Part shown: positions 56,843 to 64,000 of the stretch, one piece after another
Layout of the letters: every line of letters begins with the position of its first letter
Position numbering within the stretch: the stretch's first letter is position 1
From: Maribacter cobaltidurans
Lineage (GTDB): Bacteria > Bacteroidota > Bacteroidia > Flavobacteriales > Flavobacteriaceae
Assembly: GCF_002269385.1 (NCBI RefSeq)
Contig: NZ_CP022957.1
Location: 367,001 to 431,000 of the forward strand
Direction of reading: 5' to 3'
DNA: 64,000 bases
Position numbers and translations under genes: made by a program
Notes under the pieces: model-generated
Told to the model about the DNA's origin: nothing
What the model saw: the letters and a program-made list of their open reading frames with translations, nothing else
Database searches by the model: none

Positions 56843-57908
56843 TGCTAATCTTTTCATCTGACACTTTTACCAAGGGAAGGGTTACCCTAAATCGATTTCC
56901 ATCATTGTTGATCTCAAGGGATTCACCGGAAATTAACCCATACCGCTTTTCTATATTAGTGAGTCCGACCTTTGTTGATGGTAATTGTGTGGATTTTGGT
57001 TGAATCCTATTATCCACCGTCAATTTATTCTCTTTGACAACAACATTTATTATTAAGGGTTTCGCTTTGGATATTACGTTATGCTTAATCGCATTTTCCA
57101 ATAATAGCTGAAGGCTCATGGGCACTATCATGGATTCATACGAAGTTTCAGGAATATTCCAATTTAACTTCAAATTAGTACCGAAGCGCTCTGATTGTAT
57201 GTGAATATAAGCTTTGGCAAACTTTAGCTCCTCCCGAAGTGAAATGAGATTTGTATTACCAGCTTCCAACAAAAAGCGATACATATCGGATAATTTGTCC
57301 ACAAACTCCTTTGCATCTTCTTTTGAATTTTGGTCAATGATATCGCGTAAGGTATTCAGGGTATTAAAGAAAAAGTGTGGTTGAGCCTGATTTCTCAATG
57401 CGTCAAGCTGTGCCTGTACAATCGCCTGTTTGGATTTCTCCTCCTGCCTTATGGATTTTTTAAGCCGTATGTTGTAATAAATAGCTTCATAGATCGCCAT
57501 GGTCATTATGGTGATTAAAATAATAGGTAGAAGCATTTTAATTCTAGAAATCTCATCTCCGTAATGAAAACCTGGAATTAATGACAACAAATTACCACCT
57601 AAAAAATCCACAAGAACGACCGTGCAGGTTATGGCAAGGAAAAATAGCACGATTCGCTTGGCATCATCACGAAAGGCAGGGTATTTTCTGCGTAAATAAA
57701 TCATTATCGCACGATTTATGAGCCAATCAATTGTTGTGAAGAAAAGTGACACTACCCAACTTATAATAGCCTCGACAAGAGAGACCATTACCAGTGAAGT
57801 ACTGAAAAGGTATGCCGTAACTATACTTAGAATAAAAATACCAACTACAGAAAACCAGAAGTCATTAAATCCTAAATATTTAATACGTTTTTCTTTGTTA
57901 AATAACAT
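56823..57908 (-). CDS. LytS/YehU-type membrane histidine kinase
   Basis: 361 residues with four hydrophobic helices (about 15-145) and no extracellular domain of size, then a His_kinase domain with the phospho-accepting His178 in NQAQPHFFFNTLNTLRD and an HATPase (LLLENAIKHN). This is the cognate kinase of the following LytTR regulator. The two genes before it in the operon encode membrane proteins that could be its sensory partners. Confidence 0.9.
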   Translation of the reverse strand: MLFNKEKRIKYLGFNDFWFSVVGIFILSIVTAYLFSTSLVMVSLVEAIISWVVSLFFTTIDWLINRAIMIYLRRKYPAFRDDAKRIVLFFLAITCTVVLVDFLGGNLLSLIPGFHYGDEISRIKMLLPIILITIMTMAIYEAIYYNIRLKKSIRQEEKSKQAIVQAQLDALRNQAQPHFFFNTLNTLRDIIDQNSKEDAKEFVDKLSDMYRFLLEAGNTNLISLREELKFAKAYIHIQSERFGTNLKLNWNIPETSYESMIVPMSLQLLLENAIKHNVISKAKPLIINVVVKENKLTVDNRIQPKSTQLPSTKVGLTNIEKRYGLISGESLEINNDGNRFRVTLPLVKVSDEKISNENTDY

Positions 57909-57918
57909 TGGACGCTTA

Positions 57919-58848
57919 TTACGATGCTATGAATGGAATACCTTGTTTCGCTTGGTAAAAAATATAGCCAATCATAAAAGAAAACATTAAGGTGAATAAG
58001 ATAACAAGCATAAGTTGTTTTCTTTGGGAAAATTTCCATTTATGACCAAGCCATACAGCGAATAACGGAATTATCTGAATACTATGCAATGCGAAGAAAT
58101 GGGCAACCCTTAAATCCCCACCTTTTGTACTCCAATTGACCAAAGGTAGGCCAGCCTCTCCATCGGGTATGGCCACATTATGCCCCATTTGACCGATCAT
58201 CTGTCCACCAACCCAGCTACCGAAAAGAACAATTAGCCAACCTAGTAAAATGGCCCATTGTAGCGGTTTTGTGGTCTTTAATTTTAAACGTATTGTATCG
58301 ACAATGAACAAGACCATCGTTAATACGTTGATACCAACAAAAACACCCATCAACATAAAAAGAATACCGTCAAGGGGAGTAGCAATGTTGTAATGGCTTT
58401 GTACGCCCCTAGAACCTTGGTACAGGATAATAAGAAACTCCAATAATAAGGACCACGTAGTAATATGGTTGATAAGATTCTTTTTCCTTTTGGAGTATGG
58501 ATATTTGGTAATCAAATATCCCACGGTTAGTAAGTAGAGTGATATGGAAATAGAAAATTTTAATGGCTTTAACCAAACGCTAACTCCCATTAAGGTTCTT
58601 TCGTCAATGAACAGACCAATTAAGCATCCTATCCCCATTATTGTGATGACCATGGCTACCCAGAATAATATCGGACTTTCTTTTTTGACTTTCGTGAATA
58701 GTTTTCCGATTGTTTGTTGAAAGCTACCCCAAGGCGTTAATTCATTATTGGAGACATGACTATTTTCAACTAATGTTTGTGTGTAAGAGTCCATATTATT
58801 TTCGTTTACATTATTTGCTGTTAATCCTGAATAATTTTCGTAATTCAT
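57919..58848 (-). CDS. Seven-helix membrane protein of unknown function
   Basis: 309 residues: a polar N-terminal 55 residues with many Asn, then about seven membrane helices. Conserved-looking polar spots are WLKPLKFSIS, YQGSRGVQSHYN and LRVAHFFALHSIQI; the paired histidines could bind haem or a metal, but this is speculation. ATGA overlap with the ABA4-like gene and 10 bp from the kinase gene, so it belongs to the LytSTR operon. Confidence 0.65.
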   Translation of the reverse strand: MNYENYSGLTANNVNENNMDSYTQTLVENSHVSNNELTPWGSFQQTIGKLFTKVKKESPILFWVAMVITIMGIGCLIGLFIDERTLMGVSVWLKPLKFSISISLYLLTVGYLITKYPYSKRKKNLINHITTWSLLLEFLIILYQGSRGVQSHYNIATPLDGILFMLMGVFVGINVLTMVLFIVDTIRLKLKTTKPLQWAILLGWLIVLFGSWVGGQMIGQMGHNVAIPDGEAGLPLVNWSTKGGDLRVAHFFALHSIQIIPLFAVWLGHKWKFSQRKQLMLVILFTLMFSFMIGYIFYQAKQGIPFIAS

Positions 58849-59267
58849 CCCACATTGTTTTTTATGGTTTTAATAGTCCAGAACAAAAGGAAACCTAAAG
58901 GCCCAAACATAAAAGTGAAGAAAAGACAAGGTGCCATAAGAGCCTTATGAATTCCCAATTCCTTGTTTTGATCTATCATCCACATACCCACTAGAAGATC
59001 AAATGCGAGATAATGAATCCAACCGGCAAGAACAGCATGTTCCTCAGTAAATAAATTCATGACAGATCCAAGACTCCCAAAGTCCATAAGTCCATTATCC
59101 ATCATCGATTGAATGATGTAAAAAATATAAATTGCAGAGAGCGCTAAAGGGATTACCTTGAAATCGATCAAGTATCTGGTCAATTTCCACTTCGGCAAGA
59201 ATATCATCAATAGCCACATGGGCATAACGATGAAGTTTGCAAGCGAGAACATAGTAGTTGGTGTCAT
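58845..59267 (-). CDS. ABA4-like (DUF4281) membrane protein
   Basis: About 140 residues from the ATG at 59267 (MTPTTMFSLANFIVMPMWLL), with four membrane helices; the longer reading adds an unlikely 15-residue polar start. HYLAFDLLVGMWMIDQNK and the FGPLGFLLFW end are the ABA4 signature, named after a plant xanthophyll factor. In Bacteroidota the function is unknown; a carotenoid link is possible. First gene of the four-gene operon and nearest to the repeat-bearing promoter. Confidence 0.8.
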   Translation of the reverse strand: MTPTTMFSLANFIVMPMWLLMIFLPKWKLTRYLIDFKVIPLALSAIYIFYIIQSMMDNGLMDFGSLGSVMNLFTEEHAVLAGWIHYLAFDLLVGMWMIDQNKELGIHKALMAPCLFFTFMFGPLGFLLFWTIKTIKNNVG

Positions 59268-59340
59268 TTTAAAGTTTTTTAGGATATAATTATGTCCCAA
59301 AAATGTGGACAAACCATCACTTTAAAAATGACTTTATGCT

Positions 59341-59369
59341 GAACCGTCGCTTAACCGTATTGAAACGTC
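59341..59369 (-). promoter_or_regulatory. Direct repeats upstream of the LytSTR operon
   Basis: On the minus strand ACGTTTCAA and ACGGTTCAG start 21 bp apart, with a third ACGGTTAAG in between. This matches the usual geometry of LytTR sites (9-bp repeats, 12-bp gap) and lies about 75-100 nt before the first gene, so autoregulation is likely. Confidence 0.5.
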
Positions 59370-59437
59370 AAGAAGGGTTTAAAATGGAATGATTTTAGTT
59401 TTAACTCGTAGGAGTATGTCGAAAGAGCATGAAGCCC

Positions 59438-61102
59438 TTAAGGTTGTTTCAGATGTACCAAGTACATTTTATTCACCACTTTATTTCGGGTATTGGGATT
59501 GAGAAACTTTCCTTGAAGACGTGTTATCCTAAATTGATCTACGGTTAATTGTCTATCCCAGTCCAAGGGAGATTCCCTTATTTTTTCCAATTCTTCCGAA
59601 TTGACATACACCCAAATATCCTTTTTGTTCCCTATTTCCGTAAGAGTACTTATTTGAACCGGATATTTATTATAAAAATCCAACGCCCAGGTATGGTCGT
59701 TACCAATCTTATAAATTTTATCCACCGGAATATTGTTTTCCGCTATCAATTTTGACATATTGGAACCTCCCTGATATTTTAGGAGGTTGGGATAAAAATG
59801 CAGATTCAAAACAGCATTTAAGAGTAACGAGGCAAAAACTGAAACCGTAATCAGTCTTGCATAGACCCTCTCCGTTTTCAAGGCAAAAAAGACGATTACC
59901 AAACCGCCTCCACAAAGGAGAATTGGAATTAGTAATCCATCGAACTTAAAGACAAAAAAACAGATTAGGGTGGAGGCCATAAATACTACGGACAAAATAA
60001 AGTATTGTACCCACAGGAGAATCTTTGTCATTTTCTGTTTATCAAACCGATACAAATTGTACATATAGGAGGCGGTAAGTACAGAAAACAGGGGAATGGT
60101 CACATTCAGGTAATGGGGCAATTTAAACTGGGCGAAGCTTATCAAAATAAAAACCAAGGTTATTCCACCCAAGGTCAAAAATTCATATTTTGGATTGTGC
60201 TTGAATTTTAATTTGAAAAAGGTTTTGGTACGACACCAAAAAGCAGTCAATGCCAAGATGGTCCAAGGAAGAAACACCCATAAGAACGTGTGGAAGAAGA
60301 AAAAATAATCACTACTGTTTTTGCCTATGCCCTCCCCGCTCATACGCTCAAAACTCTGTTCCCAAAAAATAAAAAAGATGCCACTGCGGTTATCCCTCCC
60401 CCGAATTACCTTTTCAGGATGCAAGTCAAATTGCAAATAATAGGCATACAACATGGGGGCTATGGTCAGCCCAAAAATTACCAAAGCCAAGAGTACTTTC
60501 CAACTTAAAAATCGATACCATTTTCGGGTATATGCAAGGTGACATAAAATAGGCAACCCGATAACCACTAAGGCAATTTGTCCCTTTGTAGAAAAGGCCA
60601 TTCCCGCACCAAAGCCTCCCAATAAAACGGACAGTAAAGTTCCTTTTTCTATGTACACTGCCAATTGCCAAATGGCGAAAACAGTGAATCCGGTCAATAC
60701 GGCATCGGTACGTACATCGATTGCTCCCAAAACAATGGTCTGGGCGGTCATGAAAATAAGCGCTGCCAATTTTCCCGTATGGACATTGTAGAGCAATTTC
60801 CCAAGGCCGTAGCAGCTATAGGCGCCCAAAAGGGTTGCCAAAATACCGGGAATCCGGTATGCCCAATCGTGAATACTAAAAATCTTATAGGAAAGCGCAG
60901 CCAGCCAGTAATGCATATGCGGCTTGTCCAAGTACTCGTTGGGGCCCTTAAACAAGTTGATGAAATCGTTCTCGTTGACCATGCGCATGGCCATGACTGC
61001 GAATTGGGCGGAATCGTTCTCAAAAAGGGTCACAAAGCTTCCGGCGATATAAACCAAAACAATGAGAACCACTAAAAACCAATACCTTAGGTTGGATATC
61101 AT
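59438..61102 (-). CDS. Glycosyltransferase family 39 (ArnT/PMT-like) membrane protein
   Basis: About 554 residues from the ATG at 61102, which forms an ATGA overlap with the PAP2 gene. Ten to twelve membrane helices; the first periplasmic loop has NDSAQFAVMAMRMVNENDF, the position of the catalytic acidic residue in PMT/ArnT enzymes, and GPNEYLDKPHMHYW. Transfers a sugar from a polyprenyl phosphate donor to an envelope acceptor. Target not determined. Confidence 0.85.
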   Translation of the reverse strand: MISNLRYWFLVVLIVLVYIAGSFVTLFENDSAQFAVMAMRMVNENDFINLFKGPNEYLDKPHMHYWLAALSYKIFSIHDWAYRIPGILATLLGAYSCYGLGKLLYNVHTGKLAALIFMTAQTIVLGAIDVRTDAVLTGFTVFAIWQLAVYIEKGTLLSVLLGGFGAGMAFSTKGQIALVVIGLPILCHLAYTRKWYRFLSWKVLLALVIFGLTIAPMLYAYYLQFDLHPEKVIRGRDNRSGIFFIFWEQSFERMSGEGIGKNSSDYFFFFHTFLWVFLPWTILALTAFWCRTKTFFKLKFKHNPKYEFLTLGGITLVFILISFAQFKLPHYLNVTIPLFSVLTASYMYNLYRFDKQKMTKILLWVQYFILSVVFMASTLICFFVFKFDGLLIPILLCGGGLVIVFFALKTERVYARLITVSVFASLLLNAVLNLHFYPNLLKYQGGSNMSKLIAENNIPVDKIYKIGNDHTWALDFYNKYPVQISTLTEIGNKKDIWVYVNSEELEKIRESPLDWDRQLTVDQFRITRLQGKFLNPNTRNKVVNKMYLVHLKQP

Positions 61103-61668
61103 AAAGAGAATTTCCGATGTGCAAATATAAATAACTTTGCAAACAACCATCCCAAGAAACTTCCAATCAAGGCACCGGTCATTACATCCAAAGGAAAATG
61201 CACACCGATATAAATCCGACTATATGCCACCAACAAGGCCCAGAAAACAAGAGCCAAACCTATATATCTGATTTGGGAACGCAACATAAAACCAAAAAAA
61301 ATGGCCAAGGCAAATGAATTGGAGGCGTGTGCCGAATAGTAACCGTATTTTCCCCCGCAATAGCTCTTTACCAATCGCATGATGGAACTCACTTCCAGAT
61401 CATGGCAGGGCCGTAACCTGGCCACACCATATTTAAAAAAGTTGCTCAACTGATCGGATACCGTAATCAGCAACCCGACTGATATCACCAACACCAAAGT
61501 TCCTTTAAAACCAAATTTTCTAAAAGAAAGAATCAAAAGAAAAAGATAAAGGGGAATGGCACTGAATTTATTGGAAATAAACTGCCAAAATGTATCCCAA
61601 GTGGGGCTACCCAACCCATTTAAGTATATAAATACATCCTTATCAAACTGAAGGAGCTGATCGAGCAT
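61099..61668 (-). CDS. PAP2-family phosphatase
   Basis: 189 residues, six membrane helices. The three PAP2 motifs are KYGVARLRP, YYSAHASNSFALA and SRIYIGVHFPLDV, with both catalytic histidines present. Likely removes phosphate from a lipid such as undecaprenyl diphosphate or lipid A, which would fit the coupled GT39 enzyme. Two bp after the small acidic gene. Confidence 0.88.
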   Translation of the reverse strand: MLDQLLQFDKDVFIYLNGLGSPTWDTFWQFISNKFSAIPLYLFLLILSFRKFGFKGTLVLVISVGLLITVSDQLSNFFKYGVARLRPCHDLEVSSIMRLVKSYCGGKYGYYSAHASNSFALAIFFGFMLRSQIRYIGLALVFWALLVAYSRIYIGVHFPLDVMTGALIGSFLGWLFAKLFIFAHRKFSL

Positions 61669-61670
61669 AC

Positions 61671-61898
61671 CTATTCTTCGTATCTGGATACTTCGCGGTC
61701 ATAAAATGCAGTTGCCGCCTCTATTAGATTCTCGGCCTCGTTTTCCAATTCCTTTTCATCCTCTTTGGAGAACTCTTCCAACCATTCCACCTCATCATTT
61801 TCAAGGTTGATTATAAATCTAGGGTAATCCGTATGGATAACGAAAATAGCATTGGGATAATCCGTATTATCGCCTAATATAAACTTGGGTAAATCCAT
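61671..61898 (-). CDS. Small acidic conserved protein
   Basis: 75 residues, MDLPKFILGDNTDYPNAIFV then a strongly acidic second half with a helix (EEFSKEDEKELENEAENLIE). No signal peptide. I have seen similar short proteins in Bacteroidota but know no function. First gene of the PAP2-GT39 transcript. Confidence 0.75.
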   Translation of the reverse strand: MDLPKFILGDNTDYPNAIFVIHTDYPRFIINLENDEVEWLEEFSKEDEKELENEAENLIEAATAFYDREVSRYEE

Positions 61899-61943
61899 TC
61901 CTGTTTATTTACTAAAATTAAAGGTAAACTTACGTTCAAAACA

Positions 61944-63314
61944 TTATTCGTTTTGAATCAATTTTTGGGTTAAATAATTAAATCGAATATACAACATAAT
62001 CGCAGATGCCGTAAGACCGGTCAAAAGCCCTACCCAAATTCCCACACTCTCCAAGGAGGTATGTAAACCCAGATAATAGGAGATGGGAAAACCAATCAAC
62101 CAGTACGCCACAAAGGTAATAAAGGTTGGAATCTTAACATCCTGTAAACCCCGTAAAGCACCCAAAACGACTACTTGGACGCCATCCGAAATTTGAAAGA
62201 AGGCCGCAACCAACAACAATTGCGAAGCCAATAGGATTACTTCGGTATTGTCCGCAAAATTCATCATGTCATCCACGTCCAAATACAACGTGGGAAACCA
62301 TTTTCTTCCTAAAACGAACAAAAGAGCAAAAGCAAATTCCAATAATAGGGTAAGGAAAAAAATGGATTGAGCCAACCTACGAAGTTCCTTAAAGTTCTTA
62401 AGTCCCTTCTGATTTCCTACCCGTATCATGGCCGCAACCCCTAGCCCTATTCCGAACATGTAGGTCATACTGCTCAAATTCAATGCAATTTGATTGGCGG
62501 CCTGCGGATTCTTCCCCAATACCCCACTCAACCAAATGGCCGATGTAAAAATGGCTACTTCAAAAAACATTTGTAAAGCCGATGGAAACCCTAGGGAAAT
62601 TATTTTTTTAATGACACGTTTTTCTATACTTCTAAAATTGAACCCCGTGACATAATCGTGGAATTTTTTTTTGTTTTTAAGAAGCATCCATAAATAGAAT
62701 ACCATGACCACCCTGGCAATCAGCGTACCCAAGGCCGCACCTACAATACCCAGTTTGGGAAATCCGAAGGAACCAAAAATCAAAAGATAATTTAGCGTAA
62801 TGTTTACCACATTGGCAATGATGGTTGCATACATAGGATACCTAGTCTGCGACAATCCTTCCGAAAACTGCTTAAAGGCCTGAAAAACGATAAGGGGAAC
62901 CAATGAAAAAGCTACAAGATCCAAGTATGGCAAGGCAAGTGCAACAACTTCTTCGGGCTGTTTCATCAAATACATGATGGGTTTAGCCAAAAGAATCAAC
63001 CCGAACAGAGAGAAACCCAAGACGGTACAAAGTACCAATCCATGTTTTAGGGCACTCTTTGCATTTCCTTTATTTCCTGCCCCATCGGCCTCCGCGACCA
63101 AAGGGGTGATAGCCGTTGAAAAACCAATGCCCAAGGACATGGCAATGAAGACAAAGCTGTTCCCTAACGAAACGGCCGCCAATTCTGCCGTACCCAATTG
63201 GCCCACCATTATATTATCTGCAAACTGAACAAAGGTATGTCCTAGCATCCCCAAAATTACAGGTACGGAAAGCTTAATATTATATGCGAATTCTTTTGTG
63301 TAAGTGGAGAACAC
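61944..63314 (-). CDS. MATE-family efflux transporter
   Basis: 456 residues from a GTG, twelve membrane helices in two matching halves. VPVILGMLGHTFVQFADNIMVG and GLGVAAMIRVGNQKG are MATE signatures of the NorM branch. Sodium- or proton-driven export of cationic drugs or metabolites. Stands between mazG and the PAP2 group with its own leader. Confidence 0.92.
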   Translation of the reverse strand: MFSTYTKEFAYNIKLSVPVILGMLGHTFVQFADNIMVGQLGTAELAAVSLGNSFVFIAMSLGIGFSTAITPLVAEADGAGNKGNAKSALKHGLVLCTVLGFSLFGLILLAKPIMYLMKQPEEVVALALPYLDLVAFSLVPLIVFQAFKQFSEGLSQTRYPMYATIIANVVNITLNYLLIFGSFGFPKLGIVGAALGTLIARVVMVFYLWMLLKNKKKFHDYVTGFNFRSIEKRVIKKIISLGFPSALQMFFEVAIFTSAIWLSGVLGKNPQAANQIALNLSSMTYMFGIGLGVAAMIRVGNQKGLKNFKELRRLAQSIFFLTLLLEFAFALLFVLGRKWFPTLYLDVDDMMNFADNTEVILLASQLLLVAAFFQISDGVQVVVLGALRGLQDVKIPTFITFVAYWLIGFPISYYLGLHTSLESVGIWVGLLTGLTASAIMLYIRFNYLTQKLIQNE

Positions 63315-63372
63315 CAGCGGAAATTTAGAAGCCCAAAGATACTTTTATAAAAATAATTTTACCGGATTTGCC

Positions 63373-64000
63373 TTAATCTATTTCCTTGGCCTTGTTCCAA
63401 TAGATATCCATCTCCTCCAAGCTCATATCTTTCAAGGAATTTCCCATTTTTTCTGCCTCCCCTTCCAAAAATTGAAATCGCTTGGAAAATTTTTTATTGG
63501 TCCGTTCCAGAGCGTTCTCCGGATTGATTCCCAAAAAACGGGCATAATTAATCATGGAGAAAAGCACATCACCAAATTCCGCTTCTATCTTGTCGCTGTT
63601 CGCTTGTGAGACTTCCTCCTGCAGCTCACCCAGTTCTTCCTGTAGTTTTTCAAAAACCTGTTCCGGTTGCTCCCAATCAAACCCTACACCGGCTACCTTA
63701 TCTTGAATCCTATTGGCCTTTACCATAGCGGGCAGACTTCTTGGAACGCCCTGTAAAACACTTTTCTTACCTTCCTTTAGCTTTATTTTCTCCCAATTTT
63801 GTTTTACCTCTTCCTCATTTTCCACTTTTACGTCTCCATATATATGCGGATGTCTATTGATAAGCTTCTCACAAATACCATTAGCTACATCGGCAATATC
63901 AAAACTCCCCTTTTCCGAGCCTATCTTGGCATAAAAAACAATATGCAATAGCAAATCGCCAAGCTCGCCCTTTATTTCGTTCAAATTATCATCTAGGATG
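63373..64000 (-). CDS. mazG: Nucleoside triphosphate pyrophosphohydrolase MazG (5' end outside window)
   Basis: Hydrolyses NTPs or dNTPs to monophosphates. The visible part contains EIKGELGDLLLHIVFYAKI from the first MazG domain and EEEVSQAN...EAEFGDVLFSMINYARF from the second, the EExxE...D metal site of each. The frame stays open to the window end (ILDDNLNEIKG), so the start lies outside; the methionine at 63984 is internal. Confidence 0.92.
   Translation of the reverse strand, partial: ILDDNLNEIKGELGDLLLHIVFYAKIGSEKGSFDIADVANGICEKLINRHPHIYGDVKVENEEEVKQNWEKIKLKEGKKSVLQGVPRSLPAMVKANRIQDKVAGVGFDWEQPEQVFEKLQEELGELQEEVSQANSDKIEAEFGDVLFSMINYARFLGINPENALERTNKKFSKRFQFLEGEAEKMGNSLKDMSLEEMDIYWNKAKEID

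Noticed and set aside
1..64000. CRISPR arrays, tRNA or rRNA genes, insertion sequences, prophage
   Set aside because: Looked for direct-repeat arrays with spacers, cloverleaf arms, transposase motifs and phage structural genes and saw none.

Overview
The window reads as a contiguous piece of chromosome from a marine-type member of the Flavobacteriaceae (Bacteroidota). The evidence is indirect but consistent: overall GC near 40%, A/T-rich leaders with few Shine-Dalgarno sequences, promoter boxes of the Bacteroidota type (TTG-N19-TAnnTTTG), and lineage-typical families such as a 1120-residue SecA with no C-terminal zinc tail, a paired SurA/PPIase block, DUF4105, DUF2795 and TatC with a long first loop. 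Maribacter/Zobellia-like genera would fit, but I cannot fix the genus. I saw no tRNA, rRNA, insertion sequence, prophage or CRISPR array.

Layout. 1-5.1 kb (minus): aconitase (cut by the window edge), MoxR ATPase and two periplasmic PPIases. 5.2-8.9 kb (plus): a small conserved protein, a class-A beta-lactamase-like serine hydrolase, RluF and an exported carboxypeptidase-regulatory-like protein. These meet a broken fasciclin gene at a two-way terminator. 9.4-15.9 kb: LD-carboxypeptidase, RecQ, then the envelope operon kdsD-tatC-CMD protein-lptB. 15.9-20.9 kb (minus): ArsC-like phosphatase, DUF4198, and the run pssA-DinB-GyrI-MFS-DUF4345. 21-34.7 kb (plus): DUF4105, ABC-F, a small exported protein, a methyltransferase relic, cobalamin adenosyltransferase, DUF2795, secA, a Tat-exported Gfo/Idh oxidoreductase, an orphan sensor kinase and an amidohydrolase. 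34.7-41 kb: three more copies of the small exported protein around a tesA/ybbAP-type block, and an M23 peptidase. 41-49 kb (plus): MsrA, an MG2/TonB-plug protein with a sharp internal GC change, and a DUF1080/Gfo-Idh set suited to 3-keto-glycoside breakdown. 49-51.5 kb (minus): an ECF sigma factor, a membrane anti-sigma-like protein and an exported effector. 51.6-56 kb (plus): GalM, DUF2911, MeaB, a GT2 glycosyltransferase and a flippase-like protein. 56-59.4 kb (minus): a four-gene operon ending in a LytS-type kinase and a LytTR regulator. 59.4-64 kb (minus): GT39, PAP2, a small acidic protein, MATE and MazG (cut by the edge).

The most unusual feature is a family of four small exported proteins (24406-24642, 34861-35118, 39360-39596, 39927-40166). 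They share a signal peptide and a basic C-terminal block, while the middle is divergent. Each gene has TTCAnCGA-like boxes at nearly the same distances upstream of its ATG (about 105, 86 and 65 nt, plus about 126 in three copies), so the boxes lie on one face of the helix. Codon changes between two copies are almost all synonymous in the conserved block, so the protein is under selection. The layout looks like a multi-copy secreted peptide regulon under one phased operator. The LytTR regulator encoded in the same window is a possible but unproven partner.
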